Assembly (NCBI RefSeq): GCF_012726265.1 | Contig: NZ_JAASAG010000002.1 | Coordinates: forward strand, 186,001-250,000 | Reading direction: 5' to 3' | Length of the DNA: 64,000 nucleotides | From: Streptomyces sp. HNM0575 | GTDB lineage: Bacteria > Actinomycetota > Actinomycetes > Streptomycetales > Streptomycetaceae | In this document: positions 8,075-16,660 of the stretch, piece after piece | Layout: each line of letters opens with the position of its first letter | Position numbering within the stretch: the stretch's first letter is position 1 | The notes under the pieces: generated by a model | Database searches by the model: none | What the model was told of the DNA's origin: nothing | What the model saw: the letters and a program-made list of their open reading frames with translations, nothing else | Position numbers and translations under genes: made by a program

Positions 8075-9169
8075 CTAAGCGCGCGGCGAAGTGCGTACGG
8101 CGCCCATGCTGGCGACGATGACGAGCGCGATCGCGACCAGTTCGGGCGTCTCCAGTCGCTGCCCCAGCACCAGGAAGCCCGCCGCCGCCGCGGCAACCGG
8201 CATCAGGCTCATCAGCAGCGCGAAGGTGGCCGCGGGCAGCCTGCGCAGCGCGAACAGCTCCAGCGTGTACGGAACGCCCGAGGACAGCACCGCCACCGCG
8301 GCGCCCAGCCCGAGCGTCACCGGGTCCAGCAGGGCCCGCCCGGCGCTCGCCACCCCGAGGGGCGCGCTGAGCACCGCGGCCAGCGCCATCGCCAGGGCGA
8401 GGCCGTCGGCCTTCGGAAAGCGGGCGCCCGTACGGGAGTTGGCCAGGATGTACGCCACCCACATCGCACCGGCTGCCAGCGCGAAGCCGGCGCCCGCGAG
8501 GTCGATCTCGCCGGGACCGCCTCCGGAACCGCCGCCGGAAACGCCGCCGAAGCTCCCGCTGAAGCCGTCGCTGCCGAGCAGATAGACCCCCGTCAGCGCG
8601 AGGCCCGCCCACAGCAGGCTCACGAGCCGGCGCGAGCCGGCCACGGACAGCACGAGCGGGCCGAGCAGTTCGAGGGTGACGGCGGCACCCAGCGGGATGC
8701 GTTCGATGGCCTGGTAGAAGAGCGTGTTCATGGCGCCGAGGGCGACGCCCAGCCCGGTCACCGCGGCCCAGTCCGCACGTGAATGACCGCGCAGCCGCGG
8801 CCTGCACACCGCGAGCAGGAGCACCGCCGAGAAGACGAGACGGAGCGCGACCACACCGAGCGCACCGGCGCGCGGGAAGAGCGTGGCGGCCACGGCCGCC
8901 CCGAACTGGAGCGACAGGGCGCTGCCGACGACCATGCCGACCGCACCGAGGCGGCCTTGGCCGGGACCGCCGCCGGGGTCGTCCGCGGGGGCCTGACCGG
9001 CACCGCCGGCAGAGCCTCGCCCGGGGCGTTCAACAGGGCCTCGCCCCGGGTCTCGAACAGGGCCTTCACCAGGGCCATGGCGCCGGTCCCCGCCCCCTGC
9101 CCCGGCCCGTGCCGCCGGGGCCGCGGCCTGTGCCGGTCGATCCCCGGACGTGCCGTCACCAGAACTCAT
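8075..9169 (-). CDS. EamA/DMT-family exporter (RhtA-like)
   Basis: 364 residues. After a Gly/Pro/Arg-rich, poorly conserved N-terminus of about 75 residues come roughly ten hydrophobic helices in two EamA repeats. Typical segments are GVALGAMNTLFYQAIERIPL and AVLSSGVPYTLELFALRRLP, as in RhtA-type amino-acid/metabolite exporters. A Gly/Ser-rich loop separates the repeats. The start is uncertain: ATG 9169 is listed, but ATG 8935 right before the first transmembrane helix is also possible because the N-terminus is repetitive. It is divergent from a LysR regulator 69 nt away, which is the usual partner for such exporters. Confidence 0.8.
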   Translation of the reverse strand: MSSGDGTSGDRPAQAAAPAARAGAGGGDRRHGPGEGPVRDPGRGPVERPGRGSAGGAGQAPADDPGGGPGQGRLGAVGMVVGSALSLQFGAAVAATLFPRAGALGVVALRLVFSAVLLLAVCRPRLRGHSRADWAAVTGLGVALGAMNTLFYQAIERIPLGAAVTLELLGPLVLSVAGSRRLVSLLWAGLALTGVYLLGSDGFSGSFGGVSGGGSGGGPGEIDLAGAGFALAAGAMWVAYILANSRTGARFPKADGLALAMALAAVLSAPLGVASAGRALLDPVTLGLGAAVAVLSSGVPYTLELFALRRLPAATFALLMSLMPVAAAAAGFLVLGQRLETPELVAIALVIVASMGAVRTSPRA

Positions 9170-9238
9170 GAAGCACACGTTATGGCCGCCGCGTCGGCGA
9201 GTGAAATGCGTTTCGGCCTGCGGATATGCTCCGTGCGC

Positions 9239-10147
9239 ATGACCGCCGAACTGCGCCATCTCCGCGCCTTCCTCGCCATCGCGGATGCCGGAAGCGTGAC
9301 GTCCGCGGCCGCGATGCTGCGGATGAGCCAGCCCGCCCTGTCCCGTACGCTCCGTCAGCTCGAAATCCACCTCGGGGCGCGGCTGGTGGACCGCAGCACG
9401 CACCATCTCGAACTCACCACCGAGGGACGGCGCTTCCGCGACAAGGCCGCCACCGCAGTCGCCGCCGTCGACGAGGCGCTCGACCCCGCTCGGCTGCGCC
9501 CCTGGCCGCTGCGGCTGGGCCACTCCTGGTCCGCTTTCGGACGGCACACCACGCCGCTGCTGCGCCGCTGGAAGGAGACCAGCCCGGAGACCCCGCTTGA
9601 GCTGATGCGCGTGGACGAACGCACGGCGGGACTCCTCAGCGGCAAGGTCGACGTCGCGCTCGTACGGGCACCCTCGATCCCGCGGGACGCCGAGGGCCTG
9701 CTCGGCGAGTGGCTGTGCGACGAACCGCGGGTGGCCGCCGTGCCCGCGGACAGCGAACTGGCCGCGCACACCGGCCCGTTGAACCTCGCGGCCCTCGCAC
9801 ACCACCCCATCGCGCTGAACACGGTCTCCGGGCTCACGACGCTCGACCTGTGGCCGGCGCCGATCCGTCCCGACCCGGACGCGGCCGTGCTCGTCGCCAA
9901 CACCGACGACTGGCTGGGCGCCATCGCGGCCGGCGACGCCGTCGGCGTCTCGACGTCCGCGACCGCCGAGATGCACCCGCACCCGGGGGTGGTCTACCGG
10001 CCGCTCGCGGGAGCCGGCGACGTACCGCTGATGCTCATCTGGCGGGAGAGCCCCGTGGGTTCGGGCAGGCCAGGGCATCCCGCCGTTCCGCAGCTCGTAC
10101 GGGTGGCCCTTGAGGTGCTGGCCGAGGATGCACAGGGAACCCCCTGA
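9239..10147 (+). CDS. LysR-family transcriptional regulator
   Basis: 302 residues. The N-terminal winged HTH (residues 1-60) contains the canonical FLAIADAGSVTSAAAMLRMS and QPALSRTLRQLE segments. A LysR substrate-binding domain follows (about 90-290). The ATG lies on the divergent side of the EamA exporter with a 69-nt intergenic region. LysR regulators usually control the divergent neighbour and themselves, so the exporter is the expected target. The effector is unknown. Confidence 0.9.
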   Translation: MTAELRHLRAFLAIADAGSVTSAAAMLRMSQPALSRTLRQLEIHLGARLVDRSTHHLELTTEGRRFRDKAATAVAAVDEALDPARLRPWPLRLGHSWSAFGRHTTPLLRRWKETSPETPLELMRVDERTAGLLSGKVDVALVRAPSIPRDAEGLLGEWLCDEPRVAAVPADSELAAHTGPLNLAALAHHPIALNTVSGLTTLDLWPAPIRPDPDAAVLVANTDDWLGAIAAGDAVGVSTSATAEMHPHPGVVYRPLAGAGDVPLMLIWRESPVGSGRPGHPAVPQLVRVALEVLAEDAQGTP

Positions 10148-10227
10148 TCACCGCATACGTTGGACGAGCAGTCAGACGGACACGAATCAGGCACTGAGCC
10201 GGACCGGATACGGACTCGTACCGGGAC

Positions 10228-10277
10228 CCGACCGGGACACGGATCGGGAGACGGACCGGGACACGGATCGGGCACCG
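10228..10277 (+). repeat. imperfect tandem repeat upstream of the small helical gene
   Basis: The unit ACCGGGACACGGATCGGG occurs twice (about 10231-10248 and 10255-10272) joined by a related AGACGG segment. It lies between the LysR stop and the following gene and has no coding signal. Confidence 0.65.
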
Positions 10278-10306
10278 GCCGCAGACAGGCACAGGAGGCG
10301 GGAGCG

Positions 10307-10543
10307 ATGGCGGGTTTTCTCGACAGGGCCAAGGAGCAGGCACAGCGCGGACTGGCGCAGGGCAAGGAGAAGGTGGAGGAGGTCCAGGCGCAGCGTCAGG
10401 GCAGCGAGCTGCTGCGCAAGCTGGGCGCCGCGTACTACGCGGAGCAGCGGGGCAGCGGCTCCGCGGCGCAGGTGCAGCAGGCGCTGTCGGCACTGGAGCA
10501 GCACATCGCGCAGCACGGCGACGGATTCCTGCGTCAGAGCTGA
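10307..10543 (+). CDS. small helical hypothetical protein
   Basis: 78 residues, not recognised as a named family. A perfect AGGAGG lies 8 nt upstream of the ATG. The sequence is almost entirely amphipathic helix rich in Glu, Gln, Lys and Ala (AKEQAQRGLAQGKEKVEEVQ), followed by LLRKLGAAYYAEQRG and a second helix. It resembles small cytosolic stress proteins annotated as hypothetical in Streptomyces. There are no Cys, no membrane segment and no signal peptide. It stands alone between the LysR gene and a 340-nt repeat-rich gap. Confidence 0.7.
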   Translation: MAGFLDRAKEQAQRGLAQGKEKVEEVQAQRQGSELLRKLGAAYYAEQRGSGSAAQVQQALSALEQHIAQHGDGFLRQS

Positions 10544-10884
10544 GGCGGGCCACGGCCGGTGCCGGTCCACGGTCCGGTCCGGTCCGGTCCGGTCCGGTCC
10601 GTCTCACGGTCCGCCCGGGGCGCTGCTGCCGCGCCGCCGCGGCTCCGCTGACGGATCCCGCCGCACCCCTGCCGCACGTACGCATGCCCCGGCCCGCCCG
10701 AAGGCGGACCGGGGCACTTTGCTGCCGAAGCAGTTCTGCTGCCGTGACGTCCCGGCCGTGAGGTTCCCGGCCGTGACGTTCCCGACCACGGCCAGGCCAT
10801 GACGTTCCCGACCGCGGCCCGGCCGTCCGGCCGTACCGGAGAGCCCGGCCGCGGCCCGGCCTTCCGTTCCCGACCGCGGCCCGG
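10544..10884. other. 341-nt intergenic region filled with GC-rich repeats
   Basis: No credible gene. It holds six perfect GGTCC units at 10571-10600 and, at about 10742-10870, several degenerate copies of a CGTGACGTTCCCGGCC-like unit. The + and - strand genes converge here, but no clean terminator hairpin was found outside the repeats. Confidence 0.7.
10571..10600 (+). repeat. pentanucleotide microsatellite (GGTCC)6
   Basis: Six uninterrupted GGTCC units in non-coding DNA. The tract should be prone to slippage. Confidence 0.9.
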
Positions 10885-11415
10885 CTATCCGAAGCGCAGC
10901 CGGTACAGCATCAGCAGCGCCGCCGCCGTGTTGGCCGCGGGCACCTCACCTCCGGCGATCAGATCCGGCGTCTCCTTCAGCGGCACCCACTCGCGCTTGT
11001 CCGACTCGAAGTCGTCCTCGGGGTGGCCGTCGTAGGCGGCGCTGTCCGACCAGTAGATGTGATGGCGCGCGTCCGTCAGCCCGTTCGCGGGCTCCACCGT
11101 CATCAGATGACGCAGCGGACCGGGCCGCCAGCCCGTCTCCTCCAGCATCTCGCGCGCGGCCGCCTCGGCGATGTCCTCGCCGTCCTCGACGACTCCGGCC
11201 GCGAGTTCCCATCCCCAGCTGTCGGTGATGAAGCGGTGCCGCCAGAGCATCAGCACCTCGTTGCGCTCGTTGACCGCCGTGGCCATGGCCACGGGCCGCA
11301 GCCGGATCAGATAGTGGTCCAGATGACGGCCGTCCGGCAGCAGTACGTCCGCGAGATTGACCCGTAACCACTGGTTCTCGTACACCGTGTGTTCACCCAG
11401 GTTCTTCCATCGCAC
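10885..11415 (-). CDS. Nudix hydrolase
   Basis: 176 residues. The Nudix box fits Gx5Ex7REUxEExGU: GVVEDGEDIAEAAAREMLEE followed by TGW. The N-terminal half (YENQWLRVNLADVLLPDGR) resembles ADP-ribose/NDP-sugar pyrophosphatases. A GTG start is chosen because AGGAAGGGGG precedes it. Codon 17 is TTA (11365-11367), so expression may need bldA. It lies 89 nt downstream of an HTH/TPR regulator on the same strand and may be co-transcribed. The precise nucleoside-diphosphate substrate is unknown. Confidence 0.88.
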   Translation of the reverse strand: MRWKNLGEHTVYENQWLRVNLADVLLPDGRHLDHYLIRLRPVAMATAVNERNEVLMLWRHRFITDSWGWELAAGVVEDGEDIAEAAAREMLEETGWRPGPLRHLMTVEPANGLTDARHHIYWSDSAAYDGHPEDDFESDKREWVPLKETPDLIAGGEVPAANTAAALLMLYRLRFG

Positions 11416-11504
11416 GTATGTGCCCCCTTCCTGACGGAGGTTGGGCACATCCCAGCACGCCGCGGCGTCCCCCTGACAGAGGCGCCGTACGGCCCGCCCT
11501 CCCT

Positions 11505-12881
11505 TCAGAGGGGAACTCTCAGCGTCTCCTCGATCAGCTCCGCCGCCTCCGCGACCGGCGCACCGGGGTGCCGGAGCAGCCGCTCCCGCACCTGCCGCAT
11601 GCGCTGCCGCAGCAGCTGTGATTCGATGCCCTGCGCCTGATCGGCCATCCGCACCGCCGTCTCCGCAGCGCTTTCCGGCGAGCCGGTGCGAAGTTCGACT
11701 CCGGTGAGCGTGGCCAGCCGGTTGACCCGGCCGCGCACATGGGCGGGTGCCCGCGCCGCCTCCTCGGCATACCGGCGGGCCGGTTCGAGCTCTCCGAGTA
11801 CGAGGAGAGCCTCCGCCAATCGCACCTGGACCAGGCCCGGTTGGACGTAGCCGGTCTCCTCGGGCTCCTCCTCGGGACGTATGCGTGCGGAGGAGGACTC
11901 GGCACTGCGCATGCAGTCGTGCGCACCCCTGCGATCGCCGATGCGCGCGTACGCCTTCGCCTGCATCGCGTACAGGTCGGTCGCCAGCGCCGGGGTGTAC
12001 CGGGGCGCCCGCGTGCGCAACACCGCCTCGGCGCAGGCGATCGCGCGCCTGTTGTCCCCGAGGAAGAGCGCCTGGTTGACGATGAGCGAGACGACGTAGC
12101 CGCCGAACAGCCGGTCGCCGGAGGCCTTTCCGAGGCGCAGCGCCTGGTGGAAGTAGCGCTGCGCCAGGCCCTGTTCGTCGGCGTCGTACGCGCAGATGCC
12201 GCTGACGGCCGCCAACGCGCCCGCGGCGTGGAACAGTTCGCGTCCCGTGCCGTCGCCGTACTCGCCGCGCAGCAGCGGCGCAACCTCGCCGGTGAGGAAG
12301 CCGACGACTCGGGGGCGCGTGGCGACGCCGCCGGCGTTGCGGTAGAGGTGCTCGTAGTGGCCGCGAGCGGCGTGCAGCAACGCGACGTCCACGCCGGAGA
12401 CTTCGCGTTTCCCCTTGTGGGAGACGTCCAGGTCGTCGGGAGGGTTCTCCCACTCCCATACGGGCGCGACCGCCGCGGCACCCGTGAGCAGCGCGGGCCC
12501 CTGGCTGTACGTGTGCATCTCGTCCGCCCGCCAGGAGACGGCGGCCCGCTCCACGAACCTGCCCAGCGTGGCCTGCCCGTCGTCGTCCTCGCCCGCCGTT
12601 CCGGACGGCCGGGAGGAAGCGGGCTGTGCGCCCGGCGGACCCGCCATGCCGATGTCCGCGAGAGTCAGTGTGCGCTCCAGGCGCGCACCGAGGACCTCGC
12701 ATATCAACTCCGGTACGCGGCCGCGCGGTCGCTGGCCCTTGACCCAGCGCGCGACAGCCGTGTGATCGTAACGCAGAGTGACATCGTGCTCCGCGCCGAG
12801 GCGATTGACTCTCAAGGCCAGACCGGCCCGGGAGATTCCGGACTGGTCAAGCAGCACGTCCAGTTGACTGTTGGGCTCCAT
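11505..12881 (-). CDS. HTH + TPR transcriptional regulator (NsdA-like architecture)
   Basis: 458 residues. An N-terminal DNA-binding region includes DHTAVARWVKGQRPRGRVPE (residues 45-65). A long helical region follows, with TPR-like pairs such as LFHAAGALAAVSGICAYDAD and YFHQALRLGKASGDRLFGGY. This XRE-plus-TPR layout is found in Streptomyces differentiation/antibiotic regulators such as NsdA; orthology is not claimed. The ATG has GGAGGGCGAG just upstream. It is divergent from a second gene of the same architecture. The ligand is unknown; TPR folds in related proteins bind peptides. Confidence 0.75.
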   Translation of the reverse strand: MEPNSQLDVLLDQSGISRAGLALRVNRLGAEHDVTLRYDHTAVARWVKGQRPRGRVPELICEVLGARLERTLTLADIGMAGPPGAQPASSRPSGTAGEDDDGQATLGRFVERAAVSWRADEMHTYSQGPALLTGAAAVAPVWEWENPPDDLDVSHKGKREVSGVDVALLHAARGHYEHLYRNAGGVATRPRVVGFLTGEVAPLLRGEYGDGTGRELFHAAGALAAVSGICAYDADEQGLAQRYFHQALRLGKASGDRLFGGYVVSLIVNQALFLGDNRRAIACAEAVLRTRAPRYTPALATDLYAMQAKAYARIGDRRGAHDCMRSAESSSARIRPEEEPEETGYVQPGLVQVRLAEALLVLGELEPARRYAEEAARAPAHVRGRVNRLATLTGVELRTGSPESAAETAVRMADQAQGIESQLLRQRMRQVRERLLRHPGAPVAEAAELIEETLRVPL

Positions 12882-13060
12882 CTCGCCCTCCGGTCGTCCA
12901 ACCCTTGTTTCAGAGAGTAACGGACATCCGTTCACACGGGGTGTGAAAGTCACACCTCTCCGTGCGCACCGCACATGCTCCCGAAGAAGCGGACGCTGCG
13001 GTTCGCTTGGAAGCACTCCGTACGCGACCCCGCGCGCGGAGCATCCAAGGAGGGAATACC

Positions 13061-13123
13061 GTGAACGACCCGATCCGATTCCGCTTCGGTCTTCTGAGGA
13101 CGGTCCGCCGTGCGGCCCGGTGA
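13061..13123 (+). CDS. possible 20-residue upstream ORF (leader peptide)
   Basis: A GTG preceded by AAGGAGGG with ideal spacing opens a 20-codon frame. It ends in TGA at 13121-13123, 14 bases past the GTG start (13110) of the HTH/TPR regulator in another frame. The peptide is short and basic (NDPIRFRFGLLRTVRRAAR after the initiator Met). Its Shine-Dalgarno is better than that of the downstream gene, so translational coupling or leader control is plausible. No homology can be claimed, and it may be chance. Confidence 0.4.
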   Translation: MNDPIRFRFGLLRTVRRAAR

Positions 13124-14825
13124 GCACCGGCGCCGTGACCCGACGCCGAATGACGTGCTGCGCGCCTTACTTGAGGAGACCCGCTGGACGCAGGAGTCCT
13201 TCGCCCGCGCCATCGCGAAGGTGGCCGCCGAGGCGGGGGTACGAGTGGGCTATGACCGTACGTCCGTGGCGCACTGGCTGCGCGGCAGCCGCCCCTCGCC
13301 GCGGGTGCAGAGCTACATCGCCGAGGCGCTCTCCAGGCGGCTCGGCCGCCCCGTGCCGGTGACCGGACTGGGCATGGGCGACGGGCTGTCCGGCGGGCCC
13401 GGGCGGCGCCGGAGCGCCGACGGCGACACCGAAAACCGCACGGGGAACGCGGACCGCATGCGGCAACTCCCCGGACTTCGCGGGCAGTTGCGGACTGAGG
13501 CACGCCCCGCCGACCAACTGGCCGCCCTCACGGCCGCGGTGGTGGGCCCGCCGCGCGCGGATCCGCCGCCGCCCGCGCCGTACCGGCTCGCGCTCGGCCT
13601 GCCCGTGGGCGCCACGGCCTCCGCGAGGACAGATGCCACCGGAGACATCCCTAGCGCGGCAGGCACTGCTCACACCGCCGGCACCACAAGCACCGCGAGC
13701 GCCGCAAGCTCAGCGAGCAGCGCCACCCGCATCGGCACCGGCACCCGCACCGGCAGCACCCCCGACACCGCACACGCACCAAACGAGCCCGGCATCGGCG
13801 ACGTCCCCACCGAGACCGCCGAGCCGCTCCGTCCCCGTCCGCCCCGGGCACACTTCCCCTCCCTCCCCCGGGGCGGGCGGCCCGCCCGGCGCACCACGCC
13901 GGACGAGGTCGCATCCGTACGGGAGCACGCGCGCTTCTTCGCCCAGCAGGCGGACCGTCACGGCGGCGGCCACATCAGGACGCCGCTGGCCGCCTGCCTC
14001 GCGGGGCTGGTGCGGCGGCTGCGTACGGGCGGGGAGGGCCCGTACCACCCTCAACTGGTCGCCGGTGCCGCCCGGTTGAGCTATCTGCTGGGGCGCGTCT
14101 ACGCGGACGAGCAGCGGCACGGGCTGGCACAGCGGGCCTTCGGCACCGCGGCCGAGCTGGCCGCCGAGGGGCACGACCCCGAGGCGGTGGCGCTCGTGCA
14201 CCGGGCGCTCAGCTCCCAGGCGCACCAGCTCGGGCACCCCCGCCAGAGCCTCGTCCTCGCGGAGTCCGCGTGCGAGACGGCTCCCGCGGACGCGGCGCCC
14301 TCGACGCGCTCGTTCCTGTACGCGGGGCTGGCCGTCGCCCAGGCCGCGGAGGGCGAACGTACGCGCGCGACGGCGGCCTTGAGCCGTGCCGAACACGAAC
14401 TCGCCCGTGCCCCGGCCGACTTGACGACGGGCCCGGAGTCGCCGGACGGCGGCGAGCCCGTCGGCGCCTACCAGGACGCCGCGCTCCACTACCAGGCGGG
14501 CCAGGTGCGCGCCGCCCTCGGCGACCGCGCCGGCGCGGTCCGCGAACTGCACGCCTCGCTGCGCTCCCGGCCCGCCGGCGAACGCCGCTCCCGCGCGCTC
14601 AGCGAGGCGGAGCTGGCCGAACTCCTGCTGGCGGCCGGGCGCCTGGAAGAGGCCTGCGCGGCGTGGCAGGGGTTCCTGGAGGACTCGGCACTCGTACGCT
14701 CCGGGCGTGCCCGCCGGGCCCGGGACCGGATGCCGCGGCTGCTGCGCCCGTACGCGCACGAGCCTTGCGTACAGGGCCTGTTGACCCGAACGGGCTTGCT
14801 GCCGAAGGGCCCGGGAGCGGAGTAA
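13110..14825 (+). CDS. second HTH + TPR regulator, TTA-containing
   Basis: 571 residues. The N-terminal HTH region resembles the divergent neighbour (GYDRTSVAHWLRGSRPSPRV, residues 48-67). A linker of about 60 residues at 170-235 rich in Thr, Ala, Ser and Gly follows. The C-terminal ~270 residues are helical and TPR-like (ALSSQAHQLGHPRQSLVLAE, YQAGQVRAALGDRAGAVREL). Codon 20 is TTA (13167-13169), so translation should depend on bldA. The GTG start overlaps a possible leader ORF. An amidase gene follows 65 nt later. The two divergent regulators may control each other or share the 228-nt promoter region. Confidence 0.75.
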   Translation: MRPGEHRRRDPTPNDVLRALLEETRWTQESFARAIAKVAAEAGVRVGYDRTSVAHWLRGSRPSPRVQSYIAEALSRRLGRPVPVTGLGMGDGLSGGPGRRRSADGDTENRTGNADRMRQLPGLRGQLRTEARPADQLAALTAAVVGPPRADPPPPAPYRLALGLPVGATASARTDATGDIPSAAGTAHTAGTTSTASAASSASSATRIGTGTRTGSTPDTAHAPNEPGIGDVPTETAEPLRPRPPRAHFPSLPRGGRPARRTTPDEVASVREHARFFAQQADRHGGGHIRTPLAACLAGLVRRLRTGGEGPYHPQLVAGAARLSYLLGRVYADEQRHGLAQRAFGTAAELAAEGHDPEAVALVHRALSSQAHQLGHPRQSLVLAESACETAPADAAPSTRSFLYAGLAVAQAAEGERTRATAALSRAEHELARAPADLTTGPESPDGGEPVGAYQDAALHYQAGQVRAALGDRAGAVRELHASLRSRPAGERRSRALSEAELAELLLAAGRLEEACAAWQGFLEDSALVRSGRARRARDRMPRLLRPYAHEPCVQGLLTRTGLLPKGPGAE

Positions 14826-14890
14826 GCGCCCGGCCTGACGGGCATCACCCTCGAACACACGAGAGCGCACAGGGAAGGTACGGGGCAGAG

Positions 14891-15481
14891 ATGGCCACAC
14901 CCATCACGGCAAGCGCCTTCATCACGGCCCTTGAGAAGGAGGGCGTCACGGTCGAGGAGGTCCGCGACTGGCGGAACCACAACCGCAACCACAAGGGCCC
15001 GTGGAGCCCGGTGCACGGCATCATGATCCACCACACCGTGACCAGCGGCGCCAAGGAGACGGTCGACCTCGTCTACGACGGACGTTCCGATCTGCCCGGT
15101 CCGCTGGCGCACGGTGTGATCACCAAGGACGGCACCGTCCACCTCGTCGGCCACGGCCGCGCGAACCATGCCGGGCTCGGCGATGACGACGTGCTACGCG
15201 CGGTGACAGCCGAGGACGAACTGCCCGGACCCAACCAGATGAACACGGACGGGAACCGGTACTTCTACGGCTTCGAATGCGAGAACCTCGGCGACGGCGA
15301 CGACCCGTGGCCCGAGGAGCAGCTCGACGCCATCGAACGTGCCGCAGCCGCGCTGTGCAGGCATCACGGCTGGAACGAGGGCTCGGTGATCGGGCATCTG
15401 GAGTGGACGGACCAGAAGTCCGATCCGCGCGGCTTCACGATGGACGCGATGCGCAAGCGGATCGCCGCCCGCCTGAAGTGA
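14891..15481 (+). CDS. N-acetylmuramoyl-L-alanine amidase (Amidase_2, phage-lysozyme-like)
   Basis: 196 residues. The Amidase_2 fold is indicated by IMIHHTVTSG (Zn ligand His47/48) and GVITKDGTVHLVGHGRANHAG. The second Zn site is GHLEWTDQKSDPRG, with His169, Lys176 and Asp178 matching the AmpD/T7-lysozyme pattern. No signal peptide or transmembrane segment is present, so export would need another route, or the enzyme acts inside or on lysis, as endolysins do. The ATG follows a GGGAAGG-containing leader. No other phage genes are nearby. It sits 65 nt after a TTA-containing regulator. Confidence 0.85.
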   Translation: MATPITASAFITALEKEGVTVEEVRDWRNHNRNHKGPWSPVHGIMIHHTVTSGAKETVDLVYDGRSDLPGPLAHGVITKDGTVHLVGHGRANHAGLGDDDVLRAVTAEDELPGPNQMNTDGNRYFYGFECENLGDGDDPWPEEQLDAIERAAAALCRHHGWNEGSVIGHLEWTDQKSDPRGFTMDAMRKRIAARLK

Positions 15482-15489
15482 GCCGCACA

Positions 15490-15553
15490 CCGGGAGCCGC
15501 CCGTACACCGGCAGGGATCCGTACACCGGGAGCCGTCCGTACGCCGGGAGCGA
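15490..15553 (+). repeat. degenerate tandem repeat, unit about 16-21 bp
   Basis: Four imperfect copies of a CCGTACACCGGGAGC-like unit lie between the amidase stop and the PLP enzyme start. No coding signal was seen. Confidence 0.6.
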
Positions 15554-15625
15554 GAGGAGCCTGAAGCGACTGCGGGGAGGGACGCCGGGACGCCGCAGCG
15601 CGCCGGCACGCGCGAGAATGCAGGA

Positions 15626-16651
15626 GTGAGCAGCAGGATCAGCGGCGTTCCCGCCCCTCCCCCGCGCCCCTCGGCCCCGGACGCCGACGCGGTGCTCGCG
15701 GCGGTCGACCCGCCGCCGCGGCTCCCCTCACCGCTCCAGGAGGTGCGGGACGAGCGCTTCGTACGGCGGGGCATACGGCTGCTGCTCAAGCGCGACGATC
15801 TGATACACCCAGCCGTTCCAGGCAATAAATGGCGAAAACTCGCCCCTAACCTGAGGGCCGCTCTCGAAGGCGGCCACACCGCCCTGCTGACGTTCGGGGG
15901 CGCCTACTCCAACCATCTGCGCGCGACCGCCGCCGCGGGACGGATGCTCGGACTCACCACCGTCGGCGTCGTACGAGGCGACGAACTGGCGGCCCGCCCG
16001 CTCAATCCCTCACTGGCGCGCTGCGCCGCCGACGGCATGCGGCTGCACTTCGTCTCCCGCTCCGACTACCGGCGCCGCCAAGACCCGGACTACGCACGGC
16101 AGTTGCTCCGGGAGGCCGCGGACCGCGAAGAGCAAGGCCGGACAGAGCCCACCGCGGAAGCCGCGCGGTCGCCGCAACTGCCGCGCGAGGCCTTCCGAAT
16201 ACCCGAGGGCGGCAGCAACGCCCTTGCCGTACAGGGGTGTTGCGCCCTCGGAGCGGAACTTCGCGGACGCACCGACGTGGCGGCCGTCGCCTGCGGCACG
16301 GGCGGCACCCTCGCCGGACTGGCCGCGGGCCTCGGCGAAGGGCAGCGCGCCCTCGGCGTCCCGGTCCTGCGCGGCGGCTTCCTCGCCGCCGAAGTGCGTG
16401 ACCTGCAACGGGCGGCCTTCGGCGGCGTCCGCGGCGAATGGCGGCTGGACGAGCGGTTCCACTTCGGCGGCTACGCGCGCACCACCGCCGAACTGGAGGA
16501 CTTCGCCGCCGACTTCGCGACCCGGCACGGCCTGCCCCCGCTCGAACCGCTCTACGTCGCCAAGCTGCTGTTCGCGCTCACCGCCCTCGCCGAGGAGGGC
16601 GCCTTCGCACCGGGCAGCACCGTCACCGCCGTTGTCACAGGGCCGCGTTAG
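15626..16651 (+). CDS. PLP-dependent ACC deaminase / D-cysteine desulfhydrase family enzyme
   Basis: 341 residues of fold-type II PLP enzymes. The Schiff-base lysine is in PGNKWRKLAPNL (Lys68), and LLTFGGAYSNHLRATAAAG is the substrate/PLP-phosphate region. The glycine-rich phosphate loop is VACGTGGTLAGLAAGLG. Members degrade 1-aminocyclopropane-1-carboxylate or D-cysteine; the residues that separate the two activities were not resolved. A GTG start is used; AGGAG sits too close, so the upstream GAGAATGCAG may be the real ribosome site. The stop is 9 nt from the next acetyltransferase, suggesting an operon. Confidence 0.82.
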   Translation: MSSRISGVPAPPPRPSAPDADAVLAAVDPPPRLPSPLQEVRDERFVRRGIRLLLKRDDLIHPAVPGNKWRKLAPNLRAALEGGHTALLTFGGAYSNHLRATAAAGRMLGLTTVGVVRGDELAARPLNPSLARCAADGMRLHFVSRSDYRRRQDPDYARQLLREAADREEQGRTEPTAEAARSPQLPREAFRIPEGGSNALAVQGCCALGAELRGRTDVAAVACGTGGTLAGLAAGLGEGQRALGVPVLRGGFLAAEVRDLQRAAFGGVRGEWRLDERFHFGGYARTTAELEDFAADFATRHGLPPLEPLYVAKLLFALTALAEEGAFAPGSTVTAVVTGPR

Positions 16652-16660
16652 CGTGGACGC

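Noticed and set aside
14891..15481. Prophage remnant suggested by the endolysin-like amidase
   Set aside because: No integrase, capsid, tail, holin or attachment-site duplication is present in the flanks.
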